Shown here one piece after another: positions 1 to 6,908 of a stretch of 13,780 nt of DNA. The translations under genes were made by a program, and so were the position numbers. The notes under the pieces are model-generated. The model did not search any database and was not told where the DNA came from. It worked only from the letters and a program-made list of their open reading frames with translations. Origin of the DNA: Thermococci archaeon (lineage in GTDB: Archaea > Methanobacteriota_B > Thermococci > Thermococcales > Thermococcaceae); the NCBI GenBank assembly GCA_003660485.1, contig QMUI01000005.1, positions 1 to 13,780 of the forward strand. The letters run 5' to 3'. Positions within the stretch are counted from its first letter, which is position 1, and every line of letters starts with the position of its first letter.

Positions 1-461
1 AAAGTTTCATCATCTATAACCTTCTCGACCATTTCCGGAGTGTAGAGGCCGTTCTTATTTTCCACGACTTCAACCTCCAAGCCATGAAGCTTGGCGTAGC
101 TCTTGACTATCGCGGATATCGTTGGAAACTCGAGGTCAAAGGATACTATCTTCATGCCCTTCCTGGGTTTAAGGGCCTGTAGGGCCCTCTTTAAACCGTC
201 CGTAGTCTGAACGCTGAAGGTTACGTTATCTCTTTTCGTCCCAAGAAGCTTCGCCGCTTCCCTTTGAACGGGTTCAAGGTACATTGGATCCAGCTCTTCA
301 ACCGCATTTATCCCCTCTTTATAGTTTATAACGTCAAGGAGGAACTCGTTTACAGCTTTAAGAACCGTTACGGGCATCAATCCGAGGCCGGCCGTATTCA
401 GGTAGGCCTTAAACTTCTCAAGCCCAGGGAACAAATGCCTCACATTCACTTCGACCACCAT
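1..461 (-). CDS. Class V aminotransferase-like PLP enzyme, N-terminal part
   Basis: The minus strand from 461 reads an uninterrupted protein of 153 residues that runs off the left edge, so only the N-terminal part is present. It begins MVVEVNVRHLFPGL and carries a YLNTAGLGLMP segment, the usual start of fold-type I class V aminotransferases and cysteine desulfurase-like enzymes. A region with FSVQTTDGLKRAL and VSFDLEFPTISAIV matches the cofactor-phosphate and substrate parts of that family. The PLP lysine would lie beyond the edge, so activity and substrate cannot be judged. ATG at 461 is chosen because no ribosome site precedes it and an AT-rich box about 25 bases upstream fits a leaderless mRNA. 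It is divergent from the Nif3-like gene. The family is fairly sure; the reaction is unknown. Confidence 0.75.
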   Translation of the reverse strand, partial: MVVEVNVRHLFPGLEKFKAYLNTAGLGLMPVTVLKAVNEFLLDVINYKEGINAVEELDPMYLEPVQREAAKLLGTKRDNVTFSVQTTDGLKRALQALKPRKGMKIVSFDLEFPTISAIVKSYAKLHGLEVEVVENKNGLYTPEMVEKVIDDET

Positions 462-476
462 CTTAATGTTTGAATG

Positions 477-497
477 AAGGTTTAATAAATTAACCTT
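477..497. promoter_or_regulatory. AT-rich inverted repeat, likely shared divergent TATA region
   Basis: AAGGTT (477-482) and AACCTT (492-497) form 6-bp inverted arms around an AT-only core. The core gives a TATA-like box in both directions. Leftward, it lies about 25 bases before the aminotransferase ATG, which has no ribosome site. Rightward, it would start transcription near 510, just ahead of the GGTGG before the Nif3-like ATG at 533. Seen: the repeat and spacing. Inferred: promoter use, or an operator. Confidence 0.4.
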
Positions 498-532
498 AAA
501 GCCAACCAGTTCCTCTACCTTGTGGTGGTTCC

Positions 533-1285
533 ATGGAGAGAGATGAGATAGTCAAGTTCCTCGATGAATTCCTTAGTATCTCAGCTTACCCCGACAAGTC
601 AAGCAACGGACTCCAAGTAGAAGGAAGAGAAGAGGTGAACACGGTAGCATTTGCGGTTGATGCGTGCTTAGATACGATAGTTAAAGCGAGGGCTTTCAAC
701 GCTGACATGCTTATAGTTCACCACGGGATAATATGGGGTGGTGTGAACTACGTTAAAGGACTGTTCGCTAAGAGACTAAAGGAACTTATGAAGGCCGAGA
801 TGAACCTGTACGTTGCCCACGTACCCCTCGACGCCCATCCGGAAGTTGGGAACAATGCTCAGTTGCTGAAGCTTCTGGGCCTAGAACCGAAGGAGCCCTT
901 TGGAGAGTACAAGGGTGTGAGGATAGGTTTCATAGGGGAGTTTGAGGAGCCAAAACCACTCCCAATGATAGCTCAAATTTTGGCTGAGAAGCTCCCCGTG
1001 GACTACGTTAAGAGCTACGAGTTTGGCCTTCAGGAGGTTAAAAGGGTTGCAGTTATGAGCGGGGCGGGAGGGTTCGCGATAGAGGAGGCCAGCGAGAAGG
1101 CTGACCTCTTGATTACGGGAGAGTTCACGCACGCGGACTACAGAACCGCGGAAGACTTAAGGCTTAGTGTTATAGCTGCCGGTCACTACGCCACTGAAAC
1201 TTTAGGGGTTAAGGCCCTAATGCCCATAATAAGGAAGAAGTTTGGGGTGAAAACAGTCTTCATAGACAGCCCAACCGGATTATGA
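533..1285 (+). CDS. Nif3-like dinuclear metal-centre protein (NIF3/YbgI/DUF34 family)
   Basis: A 250-residue protein, the usual length for the single-domain members of the Nif3 family, which form toroidal hexamers with two metals per subunit. The metal ligands are visible: His63-His64 in LIVHHGIIWGG, Asp100 in VAHVPLDAHP, and His218/Glu222 in the C-terminal GHYATETLG motif. The N-terminal SNGLQVEG signature is also typical. Annotation as 'GTP cyclohydrolase type 2' is common in databases, but the true reaction of the family is unsettled. A GGTGG ribosome site at 524-528 sits four bases before the ATG. The gene is alone on its strand and converges on the membrane-protein gene, with a 6-base overlap of coding ends (1280-1285). 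Family assignment is strong. Confidence 0.93.
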   Translation: MERDEIVKFLDEFLSISAYPDKSSNGLQVEGREEVNTVAFAVDACLDTIVKARAFNADMLIVHHGIIWGGVNYVKGLFAKRLKELMKAEMNLYVAHVPLDAHPEVGNNAQLLKLLGLEPKEPFGEYKGVRIGFIGEFEEPKPLPMIAQILAEKLPVDYVKSYEFGLQEVKRVAVMSGAGGFAIEEASEKADLLITGEFTHADYRTAEDLRLSVIAAGHYATETLGVKALMPIIRKKFGVKTVFIDSPTGL

Positions 1286-1681
1286 GCGTCCCATGGCATA
1301 GTGGAGTAGCTCATCCCAGTCTAAGTTCAGTTGTAACCCTTCAATGCCGAACATTGTCCCTACAGTCGTGAAGATGAAGTAGAGAGCTATGAAGCTTATG
1401 AAAAAGCCAAACTCTGCAGTTAAGGCCACTATAAGTGAATCCTTTACATTGACTCCCTCTATTATTACAAAGAGCAACGTAAAGGCAAATGCTGCTAATA
1501 GGTGAACGAAGAGTAATAGAAAGACAGAAACTCCAGATACAACAAGGAGCGCCAACTTCCTAGGCCTCTTGTACGTGAATATCTCAAATCCCGTCTTTAG
1601 GAACTCATAATATGCAAAGATTCCAACGACTAAGACGAGAAAATCAGCCGGCTTTATGAAGGGATATGCCGAGAGGCTCAT
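1280..1681 (-). CDS. Small integral membrane protein of unknown function
   Basis: A 133-residue very hydrophobic protein that I do not recognise. Membrane segments are likely at about residues 13-28, 43-74 (long enough to be two spans) and 83-108. A basic KRPRK loop lies near 38-42 and an acidic, soluble-looking tail (LDWDELLHYAMG) closes the protein. The start at 1681 is chosen over an in-frame ATG at 1726 because GGAGG lies about eight bases upstream of it and the longer start would add a non-hydrophobic leader deep inside dph2. The start overlaps the end of dph2 by 38 bases on the same strand, so translation is probably coupled to dph2. No sequence link to diphthamide synthesis is visible; the tie is positional only. 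Confidence 0.7.
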   Translation of the reverse strand: MSLSAYPFIKPADFLVLVVGIFAYYEFLKTGFEIFTYKRPRKLALLVVSGVSVFLLLFVHLLAAFAFTLLFVIIEGVNVKDSLIVALTAEFGFFISFIALYFIFTTVGTMFGIEGLQLNLDWDELLHYAMGRS

Positions 1682-2678
1682 CCTTTTCCCTCCTTCCCCC
1701 TGGAATTTCATCGAACTCATATTCATCTTTTAGTCCAAGCAACAACTCAATTTCCCTGGGCGTTAAAACTGGCTTCCTCCAGTTTTCGTAGTCATCTATT
1801 GGAACCCTTGGGCATGCAACCACTACATAGGCGTCAAAGGGAAATCCCTCAAGCTTCATGTAACTTATTTCGTTCATGATTATAAGCCTTGCCTCTCTCC
1901 CATGCTCCCTCAAGAGCTGCACAATTCTCTCAGCCTCCTTGAGCCTTAGCTGGCCTTTCTTGGTGCTTACTATAACGCCAAATCTTTTAGCGTCAATAGC
2001 CTTAGCTATTTGGGCCCATCTCTTTCTTATGAACTTCTCTTTGAGCTCCTCCATCCACATGAAGTCACCGCTGTAGGGATTTATTGCCAGAACACTCTTT
2101 TTCGTTGACAAGGCGAGACCAAGTGGATGAAAGATTCCTGAGCCTATGAACAAAATTCCATCTCCCTCAGCCTTTGCAGCTGAGTAGTTGCATCCAAGCA
2201 CTTGACCAGCCCAGGAAACCCTTGAGTCTCCCTTGCCTATTATAACCTGAAATCCATTTTTCTCTAAGAATTTCTTCGCTTCTTCGAGCTGATGTATATG
2301 CTGTGCCGTTGTTACGAGAATTATCTTTTTCCCTAGTTTCCTAATCTCTTCAATGTTTTTCCTTAAGGCCTCAATCACATCAACTTTCGCAAAGGCGGGA
2401 ACGAATATCGTTGGGACTTCTAGGTGGAGCTTCATGTAGGAGTGGCCCAGATGTATCAACGCGTCGCAACCTAACAGCTTAGCCTCTTTATCTGCCGGAT
2501 CGCAGGCACCGTAATTTATTTCACCATGGATTATCGCATTTATCCCATTCTCCTCTAAGAACGCCGCAAGCTCGTAGGCTTCCCTTCTGAGGCCTTCGGG
2601 GGACTGAATGAGAACTTTCTTGGCATTTAACTTCTGAAGTTCCCTTAAGATATCATTTTTAGGGATTTCGTGAAGCAT
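1644..2678 (-). CDS. dph2: Diphthamide synthase Dph2, 2-(3-amino-3-carboxypropyl)histidine synthase
   Basis: This 344-residue protein makes the first committed step of diphthamide synthesis: a [4Fe-4S] cluster cleaves SAM to a 3-amino-3-carboxypropyl radical that is attached to the target histidine of elongation factor 2. The archaeal enzyme is a homodimer. Three conserved cluster cysteines are visible: Cys59 in INYGACDPAD, Cys163 in QVLGCNYSA, and Cys at about 289 in VVVACPRVP. The first two positions equal those of P. horikoshii Dph2, which supports ATG 2678 as the start. No ribosome site precedes that ATG; instead there are T-rich tracts, so the mRNA may be leaderless. The gene follows the TRAM gene by 30 bases and its 3' end overlaps the membrane-protein gene. 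The call is very secure. Confidence 0.95.
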   Translation of the reverse strand: MLHEIPKNDILRELQKLNAKKVLIQSPEGLRREAYELAAFLEENGINAIIHGEINYGACDPADKEAKLLGCDALIHLGHSYMKLHLEVPTIFVPAFAKVDVIEALRKNIEEIRKLGKKIILVTTAQHIHQLEEAKKFLEKNGFQVIIGKGDSRVSWAGQVLGCNYSAAKAEGDGILFIGSGIFHPLGLALSTKKSVLAINPYSGDFMWMEELKEKFIRKRWAQIAKAIDAKRFGVIVSTKKGQLRLKEAERIVQLLREHGREARLIIMNEISYMKLEGFPFDAYVVVACPRVPIDDYENWRKPVLTPREIELLLGLKDEYEFDEIPGGRREKDEPLGISLHKAG

Positions 2679-2683
2679 GTAAT

Positions 2684-2708
2684 AAAAAGGAGGGAGAATT
2701 AAAAAAGT
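2684..2708 (-). terminator. Oligo-T tracts between TRAM gene and dph2
   Basis: On the minus strand the TRAM stop codon is followed at once by six T and, after a short C-rich stretch, five more T before the dph2 ATG. Archaeal RNA polymerase can terminate at such T-runs without a hairpin, so part of the transcription from the TRAM promoter may end here. The same AT-rich stretch could contain the promoter for a leaderless dph2. Both roles are inferred. Confidence 0.35.
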
Positions 2709-2948
2709 TCACTCAACAACTTCCGCAAATGCAAACCTCTTCTTAACCGAGTTTATCACTATCTCGACCTCGTCCCCAACGTGGGTGTGGGGAACGAATA
2801 TCACAAAACCCTTAATTCTGGCTATTCCATCTCCACCTTTGCCCATGCCCTCGATCTTAACTTTGTACCTTTCTCCAACTTTAACTGGGGCTTCAAATCT
2901 CCTGGGCCCTCCATTAAACTTTTTCTTTCCACCTTTTCCACCATACAT
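2709..2948 (-). CDS. TRAM-domain RNA-binding protein
   Basis: A small basic protein of 79 residues made of a glycine/lysine-rich N-terminal tail ([14 protein letters not shown]) and a complete TRAM domain. The domain shows the expected pattern [23 protein letters not shown], shown here in part: [29 protein letters not shown] and the closing AFAEVVE. TRAM is an OB-like beta-barrel that binds RNA; free-standing archaeal versions behave as RNA chaperones and are thought to stand in for bacterial cold-shock proteins. Start choice: an in-frame ATG at 3005 would force a strong hairpin and an unrelated hydrophobic leader into the protein, so ATG 2948, matching the usual short family form, is preferred; ATG 2963 is possible. 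dph2 lies 30 bases downstream. Confidence 0.85.
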   Translation of the reverse strand: MYGGKGGKKKFNGGPRRFEAPVKVGERYKVKIEGMGKGGDGIARIKGFVIFVPHTHVGDEVEIVINSVKKRFAFAEVVE

Positions 2949-2963
2949 CTCCAACACATCCAT

Positions 2964-3000
2964 CCAATATTGGAGCAAGGCACTCAGAAGAGTGTCTTGC
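2964..3000 (-). promoter_or_regulatory. Hairpin plus adjacent palindrome in probable TRAM mRNA leader
   Basis: GCAAGGCACTC (2975-2985) and GAGTGTCTTGC (2990-3000) can pair as an 11-base stem around a four-base loop; the minus-strand RNA has one A-C mismatch. Directly beside it lies a perfect 10-bp palindrome, CCAATATTGG (2964-2973). Both sit between the probable transcription start near 3007 and the TRAM ATG at 2948, so they would lie in the 5' leader. The structure is seen directly; a role in TRAM control is inferred. It is not a canonical terminator, as no T-run follows in either direction. Confidence 0.55.
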
Positions 3001-3023
3001 CCCACTTAAGCGTTAAAAAGTTC

Positions 3024-3040
3024 GTTAATAAATATTTTGG
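3024..3040 (-). promoter_or_regulatory. Putative BRE/TATA promoter for the TRAM gene
   Basis: The minus strand reads CCAAAATATTTATTAAC, an A-rich BRE-like stretch followed by a TATA-like box. A start about 25 bases downstream would be near 3007 and give a leader of about 58 bases containing the hairpin. It lies between the end of the ubiquitin-like gene (3061) and the TRAM gene. Confidence 0.45.
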
Positions 3041-3060
3041 TGGCATAAAAGTAAGAATAA

Positions 3061-3264
3061 TCAACCGCCAGAAACTACAGGGATCACTTCAACGAAATCC
3101 CCATCTTCCACTTCCTTGTCCTCAAGGGCAACTTTGCCATTGACCTTAGCTATGGCACTTTCCGTATTGAACCCTACTTCCCTAAGAACGTCCCTTACTC
3201 TCATTCCTTTTCTCCACTCAACCTCCCTCTCAATCCCCCTGCCAATGACTTTTACCTTTATCAT
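3061..3264 (-). CDS. Ubiquitin-like MoaD/ThiS-family protein with C-terminal Gly-Gly
   Basis: A 67-residue beta-grasp protein of the MoaD/ThiS/SAMP group. It ends in IPVVSGG; the terminal di-glycine is the residue pair that an E1-like enzyme adenylates to make a thiocarboxylate or an isopeptide link. The fold pattern is complete: MIKVKVIGRG as strand one, RVRDVLREVGF as the helix, AIAKVNGKVAL and DGDFVEVIPVV as later strands. In this family such proteins are sulfur carriers (molybdopterin, thiamine, tRNA thiolation) or protein modifiers; the target here cannot be read from sequence, and no E1-like or molybdopterin gene is nearby. I recall P. furiosus PF1061 as the counterpart, from memory. 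GGGGGT lies about seven bases upstream of the ATG. Confidence 0.88.
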   Translation of the reverse strand: MIKVKVIGRGIEREVEWRKGMRVRDVLREVGFNTESAIAKVNGKVALEDKEVEDGDFVEVIPVVSGG

Positions 3265-3295
3265 TGCCCAACCCCCTTACTAATTCTACGAGGAT

Positions 3296-3306
3296 CCTTA
3301 AATCTT
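3296..3306 (-). promoter_or_regulatory. Possible TATA box for the MoaD/ThiS-like gene
   Basis: The minus strand reads AAGATTTAAGG about 35 bases before the ATG at 3264, which would place a start near 3275 and leave room for the GGGGGT ribosome site. The match to the archaeal consensus is only fair. Confidence 0.3.
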
Positions 3307-3349
3307 GCCTTGAGGATTTTTCGAGCTAAATAAAAACCATCTCCGAACA

Positions 3350-3357
3350 TATTATAA
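3350..3357 (+). promoter_or_regulatory. Possible upstream TATA box of the ABC operon
   Basis: CCGAACA followed by TATTATAA is a second TATA-like element some 30 bases upstream of the better one at 3378. It could be an alternative start (near 3380) or simply AT-rich spacer between divergent genes. Confidence 0.25.
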
Positions 3358-3377
3358 GTTTAACACGGCTGAAAATC

Positions 3378-3392
3378 CAAAAAATTTAAATC
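3378..3392 (+). promoter_or_regulatory. BRE/TATA promoter of the ABC transporter operon
   Basis: CAAAAAATTTAAAT gives an A-rich BRE next to a TTTAAAT TATA-like box. A start about 25 bases downstream (near 3410-3415) would leave a leader of about 15 bases carrying the GGTGA ribosome site at 3417-3421, six bases from the ATG. I saw no copy of the Thermococcales sugar-regulon palindrome (TATCAC-N5-GTGATA) here. Confidence 0.5.
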
Positions 3393-3427
3393 CACTACTG
3401 AATGAACTTTAATATCGGTGAAATTAT

Positions 3428-4987
3428 ATGATGTTGAAAGCGCAAGTTTTTGCATTGGTGTTGCTTTTAGCCCTCGGAGTTGTGGCAAGTGGATGTATAG
3501 GAGGGCAACAAACCCAGACAAAAGAGGAGGTTACGCAAATAGTAATTGGTGTTACCGATAAGGTCACCGACCTCGATCCTTCAAATGCTTATGATTTCTA
3601 TACTTGGGAAGTCTTGAACAACATAATGGAGGGCCTAGTCAAGTACAAACCAGGAACCCTAGAAATTGAACCTGCAATTGCAGAAAGGTGGGAAGTAAAC
3701 GAGGATTCGACTGTCTGGACTTTCTACCTAAGAAAGGACGTAAAGTTTGCTGACGGAACACCTTTAACCGCTAAAGATGTGGTTAGGAGCATAAAGAGAG
3801 TAATGAAGATTAATGGGGATCCAGCCTGGCTTGTAACTGACTTCGTCAAAGATGTCGTCGCTAAAGATGACTATACGGTAGTATTCTACCTTAAACAACC
3901 TACGAGCTATTTCCTTGCACTACTGACTACACCCCCATACTTCCCAGTTCACCCTAACTACTCTGATACTCAAATAGAGAGCGATGCAACATATGGAGGA
4001 GCCGGCCCCTATAGGATCGTCAAGTGGGTCAGAGATGAAGAATTAGTCCTTGAAGTTAACCCCTACTATTACGGAGAGAAGCCGAAGACGAAGAGGATAG
4101 TTATCAAGTTTTACAGGGATGCCTCAACAATGAGGCTGGCCCTACAGAACGGTGAAATTGATATAGCCTGGAGAACGCTAAGGCCAAGCGACATAAAGAG
4201 CCTTCAGCAAGGTGGCAACTTTAACGTTATCGAAATCCCAGGTGGTTTCATAAGGTACATATGTCTGAACACAAAGACTGACCCAACTAAGAATGTAAAA
4301 GTAAGGCAGGCCTTGGCTGCAGCAATTGACAGAAAGGAGATTGCGGAGAAGGTTTTCATGGGAACTGTCGAACCCCTGTACAGCCTAATTCCAAACGGAA
4401 TGTGGAGCCACATAGATGCATTCAAGGAGAAGTACGGAGATGCAAACGTAGAGCTCGCAAAGAAGCTACTGCAAGAAGCAGGCTACAGCGAGAGCAATCC
4501 ACTCCAGATAACCCTCTGGTACACGCCAACCCACTATGGAGATACCGAGGCTGATCTGGCACAGATCCTTAAGGAACAGTGGGAAAGGACTGGAATGATC
4601 AAGGTTGACATAAAGAGTGCGGAGTGGGGAACCTACGTTGACTACGCAAGGAAAGGACAGATGCAAGTCTATCTCCTGGGCTGGTATCCAGATTACCTTG
4701 ATCCAGATGACTACACAACGCCGTTCCTCAAGAGCACGGCCAACAGTTGGGCTGGAACTGGCTATGCCAATCCAACGGTAGATGAACTCCTAACCAAGGC
4801 TCAGAGGCTCACAGATCAGAACGAAAGGACTAAGTTATACGAGGAAGTGCAGAGGATACTTGCAGAGGACGTTCCATACATACCGCTCGTGCAAGGTAAG
4901 CTGTACCTGGTCACCCAAAAGAACGTTAAGGGAGTTGTAATTGGCCCAGACATGATATTCCGCTACTCTACACTCTATAAAGAGTAG
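3428..4987 (+). CDS. ABC transporter substrate-binding lipoprotein, Opp/Dpp family (SBP_bac_5)
   Basis: A 519-residue extracellular solute-binding protein, normal length for family 5. A hydrophobic signal peptide ends in ASGC, so Cys23 is the likely lipid anchor, followed by the short GGQQTQTK linker common in Thermococcales binding proteins. The mature part has family features: LDPSNAYDFYTWEVLNNIMEGL near the N-terminus, TVWTFYLRKDVKFADGTPL, and the VRQALAAAIDRKEI helix in the middle. In hyperthermophiles this family carries oligopeptides or, often, beta-linked di- and oligosaccharides; the downstream GH130 enzyme favours sugar. It is first in the operon, with a GGTGA site before ATG-ATG; either ATG may be used. 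A T-rich stretch after the stop may favour excess of this subunit. Confidence 0.93.
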   Translation: MMLKAQVFALVLLLALGVVASGCIGGQQTQTKEEVTQIVIGVTDKVTDLDPSNAYDFYTWEVLNNIMEGLVKYKPGTLEIEPAIAERWEVNEDSTVWTFYLRKDVKFADGTPLTAKDVVRSIKRVMKINGDPAWLVTDFVKDVVAKDDYTVVFYLKQPTSYFLALLTTPPYFPVHPNYSDTQIESDATYGGAGPYRIVKWVRDEELVLEVNPYYYGEKPKTKRIVIKFYRDASTMRLALQNGEIDIAWRTLRPSDIKSLQQGGNFNVIEIPGGFIRYICLNTKTDPTKNVKVRQALAAAIDRKEIAEKVFMGTVEPLYSLIPNGMWSHIDAFKEKYGDANVELAKKLLQEAGYSESNPLQITLWYTPTHYGDTEADLAQILKEQWERTGMIKVDIKSAEWGTYVDYARKGQMQVYLLGWYPDYLDPDDYTTPFLKSTANSWAGTGYANPTVDELLTKAQRLTDQNERTKLYEEVQRILAEDVPYIPLVQGKLYLVTQKNVKGVVIGPDMIFRYSTLYKE

Positions 4988-4988
4988 T

Positions 4989-5010
4989 CTCTTTTTCCTT
5001 CTTCTTTATT
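4989..5010 (+). terminator. T-rich tract after the binding-protein gene, possible partial terminator
   Basis: The 43-base gap between the binding protein and the first permease starts with a pyrimidine stretch holding runs of two to five T. It is the only sizeable gap in the operon. Partial termination here would give more binding protein than membrane subunits, a usual ratio for ABC importers. Function is inferred. Confidence 0.35.
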
Positions 5011-5030
5011 AAATTTAGGGAGGTGTTTAA

Positions 5031-6050
5031 ATGAGTAGGGGACTAGGAAGGTATATCCTTATTAGAGCCTCTATGATCATCCCAACGATCCTAATTTTAT
5101 ATACGGTGGTGTTCATATTCTTGAGAATTCTTCCAGGAAACCCAATATTGGCGGTAGTGGGAACTAAGAGTATCTCACCAGAGCAATTGGAGCATTTAAT
5201 GAAGATGGCCGGTCTGGACAAGCCATATCACGTTCAATATTTTGAGTACCTTTGGAACATTCTTCATGGAGATTTCGGAGTAACCTTAGCGTTTCCAATG
5301 GGTAAACCGGTGTGGGATTATTTAAAGCAGAGGTTCCCGGCAACCCTCGAATTAACGATTTGGGCATTTACAATTAGTGTCCTCTTAGGCTTGCTTACAG
5401 GAGTCTTAGGGGCAACGAAAAAAGGGACAAAAGTGGACACTTCAATGAGACTCTATAGTATAATAGCGTACACGCTCTTCATACCATGGTTCGGCATGAT
5501 GCTTCAGTACATATTTGGAGTAAAACTTCACCTCCTCCCGACCTCTGGAAGACTTGACCCAGGAGTTCATCTACAAACAATAACAGGCCTATACGTACTC
5601 GACAGCATACTAACCGGAAACTGGGATGCCCTAGTTAGTGCCGTAAGGCACTTAATACTACCCGCATTTACCCTTGGAATTGTTCTCAGCGGTGCATATA
5701 CAAGGTTGGTTAGGAATAACATGGTGGATGTATTAAGTCAAGACTTCATAAGGGCCTATCATGCGAGGGGCGTTCCCCCGAGAAAGGTTACATGGTACGC
5801 TCTAAAGAATGCTTTTATTCCTGTGGTTACCTTAATGGGACTCCAGTTTGCAATCCTCTTGGGAGGTGCCGTTCTTACAGAAACCACCTTTAGCTGGCCC
5901 GGGATGGGAACTTTCATAGTCGACAGAATTGATTATAGGGACTACAACGCAATTCAAGGAGCAGTAATATTCTTCGCGTTCTTCGTGGGCTTAATTAGCC
6001 TGATAGTTGACGTGATCTATGCAATCCTCGATCCAAGGGTTAAGTACTGA
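5031..6050 (+). CDS. ABC transporter permease, DppB/OppB family
   Basis: A 339-residue membrane subunit, one half of the importer channel. It starts with the family's first span (ILIRASMIIPTILILYTVVFIFLRILPGNP, residues 8-37, given here only as its known form) and the LPGNP motif that ends it. A large outer loop follows, then further spans. The cytoplasmic EAA-type loop that docks onto the ATPase is at about 241-253, RAYHARGVPPRKV. The C-terminal GGAVLTETTFSWPGMG and ILDPRVKY are also family hallmarks. A strong ribosome site, GGGAGGTG at 5018-5025, precedes the ATG by five bases. It works with the next permease and the two ATPases. Substrate is not readable from this subunit. Confidence 0.93.
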   Translation: MSRGLGRYILIRASMIIPTILILYTVVFIFLRILPGNPILAVVGTKSISPEQLEHLMKMAGLDKPYHVQYFEYLWNILHGDFGVTLAFPMGKPVWDYLKQRFPATLELTIWAFTISVLLGLLTGVLGATKKGTKVDTSMRLYSIIAYTLFIPWFGMMLQYIFGVKLHLLPTSGRLDPGVHLQTITGLYVLDSILTGNWDALVSAVRHLILPAFTLGIVLSGAYTRLVRNNMVDVLSQDFIRAYHARGVPPRKVTWYALKNAFIPVVTLMGLQFAILLGGAVLTETTFSWPGMGTFIVDRIDYRDYNAIQGAVIFFAFFVGLISLIVDVIYAILDPRVKY

Positions 6051-6059
6051 GGTGATAAA

Positions 6060-6908
6060 ATGGAAGTTATAAGGCCAATGACAAAGTTTCTCCTAGAGAA
6101 AAAGCCCGGAAGAGGAATGCTACTCTTTGGAATAGCTGTAGTTCTCATGGTAGTTATAATGGCAATTTTCGCTCCAATAATTGCCCCATACGATCCAACC
6201 AAGAGCACTAAGGACGTTTTTGCTCCCCCGAGCCTTAAGCATCCCATGGGAACTAACAGGTTAGGACAAGATGTATTCTCAAGGATAGTCTGGGGATCAA
6301 GGGTCGTCCTATCGGTAGTTTTCATGGCCACCCTCCTATCTATGATCATTGGAATTCCCCTGGGTCTGATCTCAGGCTACTATGGAGGGAAAATCGACAG
6401 GTTACTGAGCATAATAATGGACAGCATTTATGCATTCCCAGCCTTGATATTGGCAATTGTCATTGCGGTAGTTTTGGGACCAAGCCCCGTGAACACTGCA
6501 ATAGCGATAAGTTTCGTTTACGTACCTACTTATTTCAGGATGGTTAGAGGGCAGACATTAAGCCTAAAGAACCAGCTGTTCGTTGAGGCCGCGCATGCCA
6601 TAGGAGCGAAGGACAGGGAAGTCATGGTGAAGTACATACTCCCAAATCTGGGCCCGACGGTTCTTGTAGTATTCACGCTGAGCGTTGCCGATGCTATACT
6701 AACGGAGGCAGGTCTAAGTTTTCTTGGTCTTTCCGTGACGCCGCCAACGCCAGACTGGGGCTACGATCTGAGGGTAGGTCAGCCGTTCTTGCTTGACGGC
6801 TATTGGTGGCTGGTCTTCTTCCCTGGAGTGATGATCATGCTCCTAGCGATGGCATTCGCACTGATAGGTGAAGCTCTAAACGAGAGAATTTCCCTGGGGG
6901 TGAGGTAA
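6060..6908 (+). CDS. ABC transporter permease, DppC/OppC family
   Basis: A 282-residue second channel subunit. It has the family's cytoplasmic N-terminus and first span, the KHPMGTNRLGQDVFSRIVWG segment (found in nearly all DppC proteins), the EAAHAIGAKD docking loop at about 176-185, and the LTEAGLSFLGL motif followed by a PTPDWG segment. The ATG follows the previous stop by nine bases; GAGGTGAT overlaps that stop and serves as ribosome site, so translation is coupled. Its own TAA overlaps the next ATG by one base. MEVIRPMTK is taken as the start; the second Met (residue 7) is a less likely choice because the ribosome site would be far. Confidence 0.93.
   Translation: MEVIRPMTKFLLEKKPGRGMLLFGIAVVLMVVIMAIFAPIIAPYDPTKSTKDVFAPPSLKHPMGTNRLGQDVFSRIVWGSRVVLSVVFMATLLSMIIGIPLGLISGYYGGKIDRLLSIIMDSIYAFPALILAIVIAVVLGPSPVNTAIAISFVYVPTYFRMVRGQTLSLKNQLFVEAAHAIGAKDREVMVKYILPNLGPTVLVVFTLSVADAILTEAGLSFLGLSVTPPTPDWGYDLRVGQPFLLDGYWWLVFFPGVMIMLLAMAFALIGEALNERISLGVR

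Noticed and set aside
264..473. Plus-strand open frame of 69 codons at the left edge
   Set aside because: It is antisense to the aminotransferase N-terminus, which has recognisable family motifs.
2975..3000. Hairpin as an intrinsic terminator of the MoaD-like transcript or a C/D-box small RNA
   Set aside because: No T-run follows it on either strand, and no matching C and D box pair with the right spacing was found.
2781..3143. Plus-strand open frames across the TRAM gene and its leader
   Set aside because: They are antisense to the TRAM and MoaD-like genes, proline-rich in the pattern of shadow frames, and lack start signals.
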